Shown here one piece after another: positions 26,390 through 35,584 of a stretch of 64,000 nucleotides of DNA. The number at the start of each line of letters is the position of its first letter. Position 1 is the first letter of the stretch. The notes beneath the pieces were generated by a model that worked only from the letters and a program-made list of their open reading frames with translations, did not search any database and was not told the DNA's origin. This DNA is from Alphaproteobacteria bacterium (GTDB lineage: Bacteria; Pseudomonadota; Alphaproteobacteria; Caulobacterales; Hyphomonadaceae). A program made the position numbers and the translations under genes. The stretch is from contig JAHJSB010000024.1 in the NCBI GenBank assembly GCA_018830285.1, positions 1 to 64,000 on the forward strand, read 5' to 3'.

Positions 26390-26409
26390 CTGTTCAGAAG
26401 CAAGAACAG
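26390..26409. promoter_or_regulatory. Inverted repeat CTGTTC-N8-GAACAG before the aldehyde dehydrogenase
   Basis: Perfect 6-bp arms at 26390-26395 and 26404-26409 stand 20 bases upstream of the dehydrogenase ATG. This fits a repressor operator overlapping the transcription start. It is not the alphaproteobacterial LexA form, which is a direct repeat. Confidence 0.35.
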
Positions 26410-26428
26410 GCAATTGGGAGAATTTGGC

Positions 26429-27865
26429 ATGGCACTCGACAGCGCAACCGGCAGCGGCATGGAATCCATATTGACGCGGCAAAAGGCTGCGAACCTGCGC
26501 GACGGTATTCCGTCAGCCACCCGGCGCATCGAATGGCTCGACAAGGCAATCGACCTGCTGGTGACGCATGGCGATGCCTTCAATGATGCCATGTGCGAGG
26601 ATTTCGGCCACCGTTCAAAAGACCAGTCGGGTTTCACCGATATCGTCTCGTCGATCGCCGCCCTGAAGTTTGCCAAGAAGCACGTCCACAAATGGATGCA
26701 GCCAGAAAAGCGGAAGGTCGAGTTCCCGCTGGGCCTGCTTGGGTCGAAAGCGCAACTCCAGTTCCAGCCCAAGGGCGTGATCGGGGTGATCAGTCCGTGG
26801 AACTTCCCCGTGAACCTGACGTTCACGCCGCTGGCGGGTGTTTTCGCTGCAGGCAATCGTTGCATGATCAAGCCCTCGGAATTCACCGAGGCGACATCGG
26901 AACTGATGAAGTCGGTCATCGCCCAGTATTATGACGAAGACGAAGTGGCCGTGATCACCGGCGGTCCGGAAGTTGGTGCCGAATTCACCAAGCTGGCCTT
27001 CGACCATATCCTGTTCACAGGTGCGACATCGGTGGCCAAGCACGTGATGCGCGCCGCCGCTGACAATCTGGTGCCGCTCACCCTGGAGCTCGGCGGCAAG
27101 AGCCCGGTCATCCTTGGCCGTTCAGCCGACATGCAGAAGGCGGCCAATCGCATCATGGCCGGCAAGACCCTGAACGCCGGCCAGATCTGCCTGGCGCCAG
27201 ACTATGCCTTCGTGCCGAAGGAGAAGACAGCCGAATTCACTGCGGCCGCAACCAGCGCCGTGCAGAAGATGTTCCCGTCCGGTCTGAAGGACAATGACGA
27301 TTACACGTCGATCGTGAACCAGCGCCACTATGACCGGATCATGGGCTACCTGGAGGATGCCCGTGCCAAGGGCGCAGAAGTGATCGAGATCAACCCGACA
27401 GGCGACAATTTTTCGCAACAGCCGCACCACAAGATTGCGCCTCACATCATCGTCGATCCGACGGACGACATGAGCGTGATGCAGGACGAAATCTTCGGCC
27501 CGATCCTGCCGATCAAGTCCTATGGCGAAACAAGCGATGCAATTGCCTATATCAATGCGAATGCCCGCCCGCTCGGCCTGTACTATTTCGGCGAGGATGC
27601 TGCGGAGCGCGATACGGTCCTGAACAACACGACCTCCGGCGGTGTCACTGTGAATGACGTGATCTTCCACGTTGCCCAGGAAGACCTGCCGTTCGGCGGC
27701 GTCGGCCCGTCAGGCATGGGCAGCTATCACGGCCGTGAAGGCTTTTACGAGTTCAGCCACAAGAAATCAGTCTATACCCAGACCGGAAGCGAAATGCTGG
27801 CAATGATCCGTCCGCCCTATACAGACGCCTTCCGGAAGCAGATGAACTCACGCCTGAAGCGTTAA
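26429..27865 (+). CDS. Coniferyl-aldehyde-dehydrogenase-type aldehyde dehydrogenase
   Basis: A 478-aa NAD(P)-dependent aldehyde dehydrogenase. NADP-binding PWNFPVNLTFTPLAGVFAAG, TGATSVAKHVM, the catalytic Glu in LELGGKSPVIL and the catalytic Cys in NAGQICLAPDY are present. The LAPDY context and length fit the coniferyl-aldehyde group, which oxidises aromatic or long-chain aldehydes to acids. GGGAG precedes the ATG; an in-frame TTG at 26414 overlaps that site. Confidence 0.9.
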   Translation: MALDSATGSGMESILTRQKAANLRDGIPSATRRIEWLDKAIDLLVTHGDAFNDAMCEDFGHRSKDQSGFTDIVSSIAALKFAKKHVHKWMQPEKRKVEFPLGLLGSKAQLQFQPKGVIGVISPWNFPVNLTFTPLAGVFAAGNRCMIKPSEFTEATSELMKSVIAQYYDEDEVAVITGGPEVGAEFTKLAFDHILFTGATSVAKHVMRAAADNLVPLTLELGGKSPVILGRSADMQKAANRIMAGKTLNAGQICLAPDYAFVPKEKTAEFTAAATSAVQKMFPSGLKDNDDYTSIVNQRHYDRIMGYLEDARAKGAEVIEINPTGDNFSQQPHHKIAPHIIVDPTDDMSVMQDEIFGPILPIKSYGETSDAIAYINANARPLGLYYFGEDAAERDTVLNNTTSGGVTVNDVIFHVAQEDLPFGGVGPSGMGSYHGREGFYEFSHKKSVYTQTGSEMLAMIRPPYTDAFRKQMNSRLKR

Positions 27866-27951
27866 TTCAGTCAACATCGCGGGAATCGCCTATATCGTAT
27901 ATCGTGGAAGATCCCCGAGCGATCCGTCGCGTTTTGGTACAGGCGTAGAGA

Positions 27952-29031
27952 ATGCTGAGTTCGGTTGAAGGCTTCAAGTCGGTGGTGCTGGACCAACTCG
28001 GCGAAGGCGTCATTGTAGCCGATGCCGACGGCCGCATTATCAGCGTGAACCGCGCCGCCGAAGAGATTCACGGACGGGCCAATCTTGATGTGCCGCCCGA
28101 CGCGTATTCGAAAAATTGCGAACTTCTCACCATGGACAACCTGCCATATCCGCCGGACGAGCTGCCACTGGCGCGCGCCGTCCAAAGGGGGGAATCGGTG
28201 GTCGAGGCGCCGTGGAAAATCCGGCGGCCGGACGGCACGGTCGTTATCGCTGTCGGGACCGCCCGCCCTGTCCGCAATGCCGCAGGCATGCAGATTGGCG
28301 CGGTGCTGACCATGCGGGACGATACGCTTCGTGTCCGGGCGGAGCTGGCGCTGGTGGAAGCTCTCGAAATGAAGGACACGCTCCTGTTCGAGGTCAATCA
28401 CCGCGTCCGCAACAGTTTGCAGATCGTGTCGTCGATTGTCTCCCTGCCATTGAGGCGCGTCGAAGACGAGATTGCGCGTGAAACGCTGTCTCTCACACAA
28501 CAACGCATCGAGGTCATTTCGGCGACCCATCGCAGCCTGTACGAGCTGGGCAAGCATGACGAGGTCGATTGTCTCGCCCTGCTGCCTGACCTGTGCAAAG
28601 CCGTGGTCGAGACCTATTCGGTTCGTGAGGCGATCGAACTGGTCTGCGAAACGCGCGGCGAGATCGTGCTGCCGGTCGGGAAAGCGGTTTCGGTCTGCCT
28701 CGCGGTGACGGAACTGATTACCAATGCCTGCAAATTTGCCTTCAAGGGGCGCGACCAGGGCTGGATCAGGCTATTGCTGGATGGCTCGGCAGATCGTGTG
28801 CTGATCGAAGTCGAAGATGACGGTGTCGGCATGCCGGAACAGTCTGAAGCGGATACTGCGCGCGGTATCGGCATGATTCTGATCAACTCGCTGAGCAAGT
28901 CGCTTGCCGCAGAGATAAGTATCGCAACGGGCGCATCGGGAACGCGGTTCTCGATTAGCTTCGACAAGCCCGGACCGACGCCAGACCTGTCGCACGCCCT
29001 GGTCGTTAACCGGCGCAACAAAGGCCTCTGA
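27952..29031 (+). CDS. PAS-domain sensor histidine kinase (HisKA_2 type)
   Basis: A 359-aa soluble kinase. A PAS domain occupies about residues 8-128 (LGEGVIVADADGRIISVNRAAEEIHG). Then comes a HisKA_2-like dimerisation region with phospho-acceptor His150 in LFEVNHRVRNSLQIVSSIVSL-like sequence, followed by an ATPase domain with N box ITNACKFAF, G1 EDDGVGMP and G2 GIGMILINSL. No response regulator is adjacent, so the partner is elsewhere. A tandem TATATCG repeat lies about 50 bases before the start. Confidence 0.88.
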   Translation: MLSSVEGFKSVVLDQLGEGVIVADADGRIISVNRAAEEIHGRANLDVPPDAYSKNCELLTMDNLPYPPDELPLARAVQRGESVVEAPWKIRRPDGTVVIAVGTARPVRNAAGMQIGAVLTMRDDTLRVRAELALVEALEMKDTLLFEVNHRVRNSLQIVSSIVSLPLRRVEDEIARETLSLTQQRIEVISATHRSLYELGKHDEVDCLALLPDLCKAVVETYSVREAIELVCETRGEIVLPVGKAVSVCLAVTELITNACKFAFKGRDQGWIRLLLDGSADRVLIEVEDDGVGMPEQSEADTARGIGMILINSLSKSLAAEISIATGASGTRFSISFDKPGPTPDLSHALVVNRRNKGL

Positions 29032-29054
29032 GCCTTCGCTGCGCCTGGTGTGAC

Positions 29055-30668
29055 CTAGCGTTTCAGGAAAGCCGGGACGTCGTCACCGAAACCTTTGACG
29101 CGTTCCGGCGCCGGCGCGAGGATCGGATCGTCATCCTTGCGCTTCTGGTCGCGTGGAGGACGTCCACCCCGTGATCCGCGCTCGGTGCGGGCGGGCTTTT
29201 CGGCTTTTTCCGGCTGTTCGGCCACGTCAGCGGGTTCCGCTTTTTCGACTTTTTCAGCTTTCGGTGCGCGTTCGCGTTTTGGCTTCTCGGTGCGTTCGGG
29301 CTTGGGGGCCTCGTCAGCGCGTTCAGGCTTTGGCGCCTCATCTGCGGTTTTGACGTCGACGTCAGCCTTGGGCGCGTCCTCGGTTGTCTTGGTGCGCGAA
29401 CGCCCGCGTTCGGGGCGCTCACCCCGGCCGCGCGCGCGGCTGCTGCTAACGCTGCTGCCGCTACGACCACCGCCACTGCGCCCGCTCCGGCTGGAGCGTT
29501 CTTCCGGCGGCAGGTTCTCGAGTTCCTCAAGCAGGCCTTCGGGCATGAATTCCTCGACGTCCTGCTGGATCATCTTGAGGACAAAGCCCCAGGACTTCTC
29601 GTCGGACGGCGACACGACCGTGAAGCTCTTGCCGGTCCGTCCGGCGCGGCCGGTGCGGCCAATCCGGTGGACATAGTCTTCGTCTTTGGGCGGCGGCGAA
29701 TAGTTGAACACATGGTCGACATCCGGGATGTCGAGGCCGCGTGCGGCCACATCGGATGCGACCAGCAGCTTCAGGTCGCCATCGCGGAAGCGCTGCAGCA
29801 CTTCGGTACGAAAGGCCTGCGGCAGGTCGCCGTGGATGGCGGCAGCGTCGTGGCCATGCTTTTGCAGCGAGGCGGCAACGATATCGACTTCGACCTTGCG
29901 GTTGCAGAAGACGATGCCGTTCTTGACCTCGCAGGCTTCGATGACGCGGCGCAGCGCCGTGCGCTTGGCCTTGGCATCATTGGTCGGAATGTGAACCACG
30001 TGCTGCGTGATCGTCTTGGCCGCGTCGGTCGGCCGGGCGACTTCGATCTTCACCGGGTCGCGCTGGAACGTCTTCGCCAGTCTCTGGATGTCGGTCGGGA
30101 AGGTTGCCGAGAACAGCAGCGTCTGCCGCTTGGCCGGAATCTTGGAGACGATCTTCTCGATGTCGGGAATGAAGCCCATGTCGAGCATGCGGTCGGCTTC
30201 GTCGATGATGAGATAGTCGACACCCATCAGCAGCAGCTTGCCGCGTTCGAACTGGTCCATCAGGCGGCCAGGCGTCGCGATCAGCACGTCAACGCCACGC
30301 TGCAGCAGGCCTTCCTGTTCCTTGAAGCTGACACCGCCGATGAGCAGGGCCATGGTGAGCTTCAGGTGCTTGCCGTATTTCTCGAAATTCTCGGCGACCT
30401 GCGCAGCGAGTTCGCGCGTCGGGCAGAGGATCAGGCAGCGCGGCATGCGGGCCCGGGCCCGTCCGCGCGCAAGGCGGTGGATCATCGGCAGCACGAAGGC
30501 CGCCGTCTTGCCGGTGCCGGTCTGGGCGATGCCCGTGACGTCGCCGCCGGCGAGGATGTGGGGGATGGCTTCCATCTGGATCGGCGTGGGAGTTGTATAT
30601 CCCGCCTCTTCCACAGCCTTAAGTACGTTCGGCCCGAGGCCGAGATCTGCAAATGTAACGTCGTTCAA
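29055..30668 (-). CDS. DEAD-box RNA helicase (RhlE-like)
   Basis: About 537 aa. The motifs are complete: Q motif TPTPIQMEAIP, Walker A AQTGTGKTA, PTRELA, DEAD (IIDEADRML), SAT and HRIGRTGRAGRTG. The C-terminal 150 residues are low complexity: Ser/Arg/Gly-rich, then Lys/Glu/Pro-rich with a repeated EAPKPER unit, then RGGRPPRDQKRK, suited to RNA binding. It unwinds structured RNA, for example in ribosome assembly or decay. The start is uncertain: a TTG giving MNDVTFADLGL fits the family; a farther in-frame start at 30785 adds 39 unlikely residues overlapping a terminator. Confidence 0.88.
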   Translation of the reverse strand: MNDVTFADLGLGPNVLKAVEEAGYTTPTPIQMEAIPHILAGGDVTGIAQTGTGKTAAFVLPMIHRLARGRARARMPRCLILCPTRELAAQVAENFEKYGKHLKLTMALLIGGVSFKEQEGLLQRGVDVLIATPGRLMDQFERGKLLLMGVDYLIIDEADRMLDMGFIPDIEKIVSKIPAKRQTLLFSATFPTDIQRLAKTFQRDPVKIEVARPTDAAKTITQHVVHIPTNDAKAKRTALRRVIEACEVKNGIVFCNRKVEVDIVAASLQKHGHDAAAIHGDLPQAFRTEVLQRFRDGDLKLLVASDVAARGLDIPDVDHVFNYSPPPKDEDYVHRIGRTGRAGRTGKSFTVVSPSDEKSWGFVLKMIQQDVEEFMPEGLLEELENLPPEERSSRSGRSGGGRSGSSVSSSRARGRGERPERGRSRTKTTEDAPKADVDVKTADEAPKPERADEAPKPERTEKPKRERAPKAEKVEKAEPADVAEQPEKAEKPARTERGSRGGRPPRDQKRKDDDPILAPAPERVKGFGDDVPAFLKR

Positions 30669-30772
30669 AGTGTTTCCAGTCCAAGGATTGTTGATAATAC
30701 CCGACACTGCCCGAATGGCAGCCTTGCCGGGCAAATCCTGAGCCCGGAGCGTCTGTTGCGCTGCACATAATG

Positions 30773-30800
30773 CAAAAACGCCCACCAGTACAGGTGGGCG
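30773..30800 (-). terminator. Rho-independent terminator after sodB
   Basis: On the minus strand CGCCCACC pairs with GGTGGGCG around a short loop and is followed by TTTTTG. It lies 40 bases after the sodB stop and before the helicase gene, so sodB is a single-gene transcript and the helicase needs its own promoter. Confidence 0.85.
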
Positions 30801-30839
30801 CCTCAGTTTGCTTGATTTCGCCGAATTCAGGCCTGGGGC

Positions 30840-31436
30840 CTAGCCAAGGTTCTTGTTGGCAAAGTCCCAGCTGATCAGGTTGTTCAGGAAGGCGTCCATA
30901 TAGTTCGGACGGCTGTTCTGGTAGTCGAGATAATAGGCGTGTTCCCAGACATCCATGGTCAGGAGCGGCGTGACGCCGGCGTCCGTCAGCGGGGTCTCGG
31001 CGTTCGGGGTCTTGGTGATGGCGAGCTTGCCGTCCTTGAGGACGAGCCAGGCCCAGCCCGAACCGAACTGACCGCCGCCGGCTGCCTTGAAGTCCTTCAC
31101 GAACTGGTCGTAGCCGCCGAGGTCGCTGTCGATCATCGCGGCGATCTTGCCGGTGGGCTTGCCGCCGCCGCCCGGTTTCATGGAGTGCCAGTAGAATGTG
31201 TGATTCCACACCTGGGCCGCATTGTTGAACAGGCCAGCCTTGGCCTTGTCGCCGGCGGCTTGCTTGACGATCTCTTCGAGCGGCGCTTTCTCGAGGTCGG
31301 TGCCTTCGATCAGGCCGTTCAGGTTCGTCACATAGGCCTGATGGTGCTTGCCGTGGTGATAGTTGAGGGTCTCCTCGGAAATGTGTGGGGCGAGGGCTCC
31401 ACGTCCGTACGGGAGGTCGGGAAGGGAAAATGCCAT
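30840..31436 (-). CDS. sodB: Superoxide dismutase, iron type
   Basis: A 198-aa cytoplasmic Fe-SOD that dismutates superoxide. Metal ligands are His27 (HHGKHH), His79 (VWNHTFYW), Asp162 and His166 (DVWEHAYYLDYQN). Gln75 in NAAQVWNH and the GGQFGSGWAW segment mark the iron rather than the manganese form. AAAGGA precedes the ATG. It is divergent from the squalene-synthase-like gene. Confidence 0.95.
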   Translation of the reverse strand: MAFSLPDLPYGRGALAPHISEETLNYHHGKHHQAYVTNLNGLIEGTDLEKAPLEEIVKQAAGDKAKAGLFNNAAQVWNHTFYWHSMKPGGGGKPTGKIAAMIDSDLGGYDQFVKDFKAAGGGQFGSGWAWLVLKDGKLAITKTPNAETPLTDAGVTPLLTMDVWEHAYYLDYQNSRPNYMDAFLNNLISWDFANKNLG

Positions 31437-31500
31437 GTCAGCGTCCTTTCTTGAAGATGATTGACTGGTGTATCAGCGCGTCTTCCCACATATGGGTTCC

Positions 31501-32151
31501 ATGTCAAATGAGACCAGCCCCTTGAGCAAAACACAATGGAAGGCGATTGATGCCCGCGTAAAGCGGGTCGACGAAGATCGCTGGATATCGAGTCGCTTCG
31601 CACCGGAGATCTATCGCAACGCCCTGACGGCACTTTACGCGCTGGCCTACGAACTGGCGCGGGTCCGTCTTGCGGTCACCGAGGACACGCTGGGCGCCAT
31701 CCGGTTCCAGTGGTGGCGCGACGCCCTGAGCGAGATCGAAGCGCAGCAGGCCCCCCGGGCGCATGATGTCTGTCTCGCCCTGAACGAGGAAGTCGCCTGC
31801 CAGCGGCTGAAGATCGGCGCGCTACAGAAACTTGTCGACGGGTACCAGGCCGCCTTCGAGGCCGAAGACAGGGCGCGCGAGCCGGAAGCCTGGCTGGCGG
31901 CGGTCGCCGCAAGCGTTTTGTGCGGCGCCCACGGCTGGGGAACCGAGATACAGGATGTGGCGCCGGCCTATGCCGCAACCCGCCGCAGCGAGACCAAAGC
32001 ATTCGGCCCGCATGTCGCGCCTGCGCCAAAGCTCATCCGCCCGGCCATCGCGCATTTCCGCCTGCGCAAGTTCTACTCGGAAGGCCGCAACCCGAACCCC
32101 GTTACCAAACGCCTCAGCATCATGAAGGCGATGAATACCGGGCAGGTCTGA
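31501..32151 (+). CDS. Short squalene/phytoene synthase-like protein
   Basis: A 216-aa protein with the squalene/phytoene synthase fold signature LYALAYELARVRLAVTEDTLGAIRFQWWRDAL. It is well short of a typical synthase (about 280-300 aa), and neither Asp-rich DxxxD metal site is visible, so prenyl synthase activity is doubtful. It resembles the NDUFAF6-like branch tied to respiratory complex I assembly in mitochondria; that comparison is inference. The ATG at 31501 is preferred over in-frame starts at 31468 and 31492, but no strong site is visible. Confidence 0.7.
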   Translation: MSNETSPLSKTQWKAIDARVKRVDEDRWISSRFAPEIYRNALTALYALAYELARVRLAVTEDTLGAIRFQWWRDALSEIEAQQAPRAHDVCLALNEEVACQRLKIGALQKLVDGYQAAFEAEDRAREPEAWLAAVAASVLCGAHGWGTEIQDVAPAYAATRRSETKAFGPHVAPAPKLIRPAIAHFRLRKFYSEGRNPNPVTKRLSIMKAMNTGQV

Positions 32152-32217
32152 AAATCCGCCCCATGAACAAGTCTGGGACCATCGTATGCGCTGCGCGCGT
32201 CATGGCGCAGTAACGTC

Positions 32218-33198
32218 TCAGTCCACGCCGCCATCGATCAGCGCGCGGCCATGAAGGCTGGGTGACCGGAACGTGCCATCATGCGCAAACGGCATTGCCG
32301 CACCTGACCGCAAGGCCTCAAGCACGGCGGCGAAATCCGTCTCGCAGCGAAACCCGAGTTCCCGCTCGATCCGCGACGCGTCATAAATGCGCCCTATCTG
32401 CTGCGGCAGGCGCCATCCCCGGTTTGCATAGAGGTCAGCGGCATCCGGGAAGTGCTGCAGGATGACCGCCACTGCATCGCGCTTGAGAGCCGCGCATTCC
32501 GACCGGTCAAATGGGCTCGACGCCGATACGATATAGAGCCCGAACCCGACATCCGGTGCCTTCTCCAGCGCCACAAGATGGGCCCGCGCCGCATCCTCCA
32601 CCGTCAGTCGGCGGTGCAGGAATTCATTGGCTTTCAGATTCTCCGGCGTTGGGTCCGACAGCGTGTCATCCTCCTCCGGAAAGAAGCGCGATGTGCGCAG
32701 CACAACGCAGTTCAGCCCGGTCTCCAGCGCGAACTGCCGGCAAAGCCCCTCCGCAGCCAGTTTCGTCACGCCGTAAATATTGCGCGGCGCAAGCGGCCCA
32801 TGGTCTTCGTCCAGCCACACAGCCTCAGGCGATGCCTCGTCGCGGATCGCCTGCGAAATCATCAGCGATGTGGTCGACGTCATCACGAACCGGTCATGTC
32901 CCGCCGCCACCGCCGCCTCCAGCAGGTTCAGCGTGCCGGTCAGGTTCGTGTCGATAAAGGCCTGGCGCGGAAAACGCGCAATATCCGGCTTGTGCAGCGC
33001 GCCCGCATGAATGACGGCTTCAATGCCATGATCCGCGAAAATCCGGACGACCAGCGCCCGGTCGGCGACCGTGCCGATCACCTGCGTGAACGGTCCCGGC
33101 GCCACATCCAGTCCGACAACCTGATGCCCTGATGACTCCAGCAAAGGCGCAAGGTGGCGCCCCAGCCAGCCCGTCGATCCGGTGAGCAGAAGTTTCAG
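32218..33198 (-). CDS. NAD-dependent epimerase/dehydratase with a non-standard start
   Basis: An extended SDR of about 326 aa. The Rossmann glycine motif LLTGSTGWLGRHLAP is at the very N-terminus, then HAGALHKPDIARFP, STTSLM and YGVTKLAAE (the YxxxK catalytic pair). No ATG, GTG or TTG precedes the glycine motif in frame: the upstream stop TAG is ten codons before. Translation must therefore start at CTG (33198) or the adjacent ATA, unless the sequence has an error; an internal TTG at 33144 would delete the cofactor motif. Nucleotide-sugar metabolism is likely. Confidence 0.75.
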   Translation of the reverse strand: MKLLLTGSTGWLGRHLAPLLESSGHQVVGLDVAPGPFTQVIGTVADRALVVRIFADHGIEAVIHAGALHKPDIARFPRQAFIDTNLTGTLNLLEAAVAAGHDRFVMTSTTSLMISQAIRDEASPEAVWLDEDHGPLAPRNIYGVTKLAAEGLCRQFALETGLNCVVLRTSRFFPEEDDTLSDPTPENLKANEFLHRRLTVEDAARAHLVALEKAPDVGFGLYIVSASSPFDRSECAALKRDAVAVILQHFPDAADLYANRGWRLPQQIGRIYDASRIERELGFRCETDFAAVLEALRSGAAMPFAHDGTFRSPSLHGRALIDGGVD

Positions 33199-33219
33199 TA
33201 TCCTGCCCCCCCAATGTCT

Positions 33220-34626
33220 CTATTCTGCTGGCACCAGCTCAGCTTCGCCAGCCAGCCAGGCGTCTACATCCTGCAACGCGCGCACGGCCTGGGCCTTTTT
33301 CTTGGCCCGGCCCTTGTCCTTGCCGCGCAGGCGTTTGCCGTCCTCGCCAATCTTTGAATAGTCTTCGATGTCCGGGAACAGGCCGAAATTGATATTCATT
33401 GGCTGGAAGGTCTGCTTGCCCTGAAGGTGGCCGCCGGTGATGTGCAGCACGAGGGCGCCGAGCGCGGTGGTCGGCGGGGGCGGGGCAATTGTGTGGCCGA
33501 GCCGTTCGGCGGCGGCGAAGCGCCCTGCCAGTAGGCCCATCGCGGCGCTCTCGACATAGCCTTCCACGCCCGTGACCTGCCCGGCGAAGCGCAGGCGCGG
33601 GAGGGATTTCATACGCAGCTGCTGGTCGAGCAGTTTCGGCGAATTCAGGAACGTGTTGCGGTGAATGCCGCCGAGCCGGGCGAACTCCGCTTTCTCAAGG
33701 CCGGGGATCATGCGGAAGATTTCCGCCTGCGCGCCGTGCTTCAGCTTGGTCTGGAATCCGACCATGTTCCACAGCGTGCCGAGCGCATTGTCTTGGCGCA
33801 GCTGCACGACGGCATGCGATTTCACCGTGGGGTCGTGCGGATTGGTCAGGCCGACCGGTTTCATCGGGCCGAACCGCAGCGTCTCGCGCCCGCGCTCGGC
33901 CATGACTTCGATGGGCAGGCAGCCTTCGAAGTAGGGCGTGTCCTTTTCCCAGTCCTTGAACTCGGTCTTCGGCGCCGCAATCAGGGCGTCGAGGAAGGCG
34001 TTGTACTGGGCTTCGTTCATGCCGCAATTGATATAGGCCGCCGTGTCGCCGCCGGGGCCGGGCTTGTCGTAGCGGCTCTGGCGCCAGGCCACATCCATGT
34101 CGACCGAGTCGAAATAGATGATGGGTGCGATGGCGTCGAAGAAGGCCAGGTCGCCTTCGCCGGTATGGGCGTGGATCGCTTCGGCAAGCGCCTGCGACGT
34201 CAGCGGGCCGGTTGCGATGATCACGCTGTCCCAGTCTTCGGGCGGAATGCCGGTGATCTCCTCACGCACGATGGTGACAAGTGGGTGCGCTTCCAGTTTG
34301 GCCGTGATCGCCTCGGCGAAGCCTTCGCGGTCAACCGCCAGCGCGCTGCCGGCAGGCACCTGATGGTCAGCGGCCGTGGTAATGATCAGGCCGCCTGCGC
34401 GGCGCATTTCCTCGTGCAGCACGCCGACAGCATTGGTCGTATGGTCATCCGAGCGGAAGGAATTGGAACAGACAAGCTCGGCCAGCTGGTCGGTCTGGTG
34501 GGCTTCGGTGCCCTTCACGCCCCGCATTTCGTGCAGGATGACGGGGACGCCGGCGCTGGCGACTTGCCATGCGGCTTCGGAGCCGGCCATGCCGCCGCCG
34601 ATGATATGGATGGGTTTGATGCTCAT
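33220..34626 (-). CDS. trmFO: Methylenetetrahydrofolate-tRNA-(uracil-5-)-methyltransferase TrmFO
   Basis: A 468-aa FAD enzyme that forms 5-methyluridine at position 54 of tRNA using methylene-THF. The FAD motif [15 protein letters not shown] is at residues 7-21, and the family blocks [12 protein letters not shown] and [17 protein letters not shown] follow. The chosen ATG at 34626 gives the family N-terminus [11 protein letters not shown]; the frame extends 59 codons more without similarity. The epimerase gene lies 22 bases downstream. Confidence 0.95.
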   Translation of the reverse strand: MSIKPIHIIGGGMAGSEAAWQVASAGVPVILHEMRGVKGTEAHQTDQLAELVCSNSFRSDDHTTNAVGVLHEEMRRAGGLIITTAADHQVPAGSALAVDREGFAEAITAKLEAHPLVTIVREEITGIPPEDWDSVIIATGPLTSQALAEAIHAHTGEGDLAFFDAIAPIIYFDSVDMDVAWRQSRYDKPGPGGDTAAYINCGMNEAQYNAFLDALIAAPKTEFKDWEKDTPYFEGCLPIEVMAERGRETLRFGPMKPVGLTNPHDPTVKSHAVVQLRQDNALGTLWNMVGFQTKLKHGAQAEIFRMIPGLEKAEFARLGGIHRNTFLNSPKLLDQQLRMKSLPRLRFAGQVTGVEGYVESAAMGLLAGRFAAAERLGHTIAPPPPTTALGALVLHITGGHLQGKQTFQPMNINFGLFPDIEDYSKIGEDGKRLRGKDKGRAKKKAQAVRALQDVDAWLAGEAELVPAE

Positions 34627-34721
34627 GCGAGGGACATGCGCAGGACAGCCCGTCGCGTCAAGATGGCGTTTGCCGCCGGGCGCCGTGCGGTTTAGGTGTG
34701 TCAGCCGTGAGGAGCGCGAAA

Positions 34722-35543
34722 ATGGACGTGAAGCTGCCCGTTTTGGAGATTGCCGCCGAGGCATGGCGCCTCGCCGCGCGGGCCTGCGTTCCCAGCCTGC
34801 CATGGCTTGGCCTGTTGATGGTGCTGGCTGGCCTCTACCGGCTGGTGCTTGGTATGGAAGTCAACGGCGCCGCGATCATCGCGCTCAATCTGATGGCTGG
34901 CGTGTTCTTTGCCGGTGTGGCGTTTTCCTTGAGCATCTATCGGTCCATGATAGGCGCACGGTCAGGCAAGTACCTGCAATTGGTGCACGTCAATCTGGCT
35001 GTCTACATGGCCTTTCTGTTCGTCGGGGTCTTCATCGGATTCTTCCTTCTTATCCTGCCCGGCATCCTGCTAGAGGCCTCTGGCCGGACAGACCTCGGCG
35101 CGGAAACGCCACCCGCTGTCGTGCAGGCGGCGTTCATGGACATGCTGCCGACGGCCTATGGCGCAGTGTTCCTGATCGCATGCGTGCTTGGCCTATGGGC
35201 GCTTTGCTTCCTGGCGGTGCGCCTGCTCCTCGTGGGCGCGGCGACCGTCAGCCGGGAGGAAACCATGGTCTTCCGCACATGGCCGTGGACCAAAGGGCAC
35301 GGTCTTCGTCTCAGCCTTGCCGCGCTCGTCACGCATGTGGCACCATTTGGTCTGGCCGTAGCGATCAATGCGGCGCTCAATCCTTTGCTCGGGACCAGCG
35401 CAGCCGGTCATTTCATCGGCGGAGCGCTCGGTATCCTGCTGCTCGCGCCATTTATCCTCGCCGGTCACGGCCTTGCGGTGACGGTGCTGCCGCGCCTCAT
35501 GCCGGATCCGGATAACGCCCCGGAGATTGCCTCGCTAGAGTAA
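34722..35543 (+). CDS. Membrane protein, first of three related genes
   Basis: A 273-aa hydrophobic protein with about six transmembrane segments. It is not a recognised family. A mid-protein segment ([15 protein letters not shown]) and a later [31 protein letters not shown] align by pattern with the two downstream proteins: an aromatic/basic motif, then a membrane helix, an R.S/LL.. loop and the W..TKG region. GAGGAG lies seven bases before the ATG. Role unknown. Confidence 0.65.
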   Translation: MDVKLPVLEIAAEAWRLAARACVPSLPWLGLLMVLAGLYRLVLGMEVNGAAIIALNLMAGVFFAGVAFSLSIYRSMIGARSGKYLQLVHVNLAVYMAFLFVGVFIGFFLLILPGILLEASGRTDLGAETPPAVVQAAFMDMLPTAYGAVFLIACVLGLWALCFLAVRLLLVGAATVSREETMVFRTWPWTKGHGLRLSLAALVTHVAPFGLAVAINAALNPLLGTSAAGHFIGGALGILLLAPFILAGHGLAVTVLPRLMPDPDNAPEIASLE

Positions 35544-35584
35544 ATCGCCTTAGTCTGCAGCGAACTGTTTGGGAGGGTGGGGTT

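Noticed and set aside
26390..26409. The CTGTTC/GAACAG repeat as a LexA box
   Set aside because: Alphaproteobacterial LexA binds the direct repeat GTTC-N7-GTTC; this is an inverted repeat with eight bases between arms.
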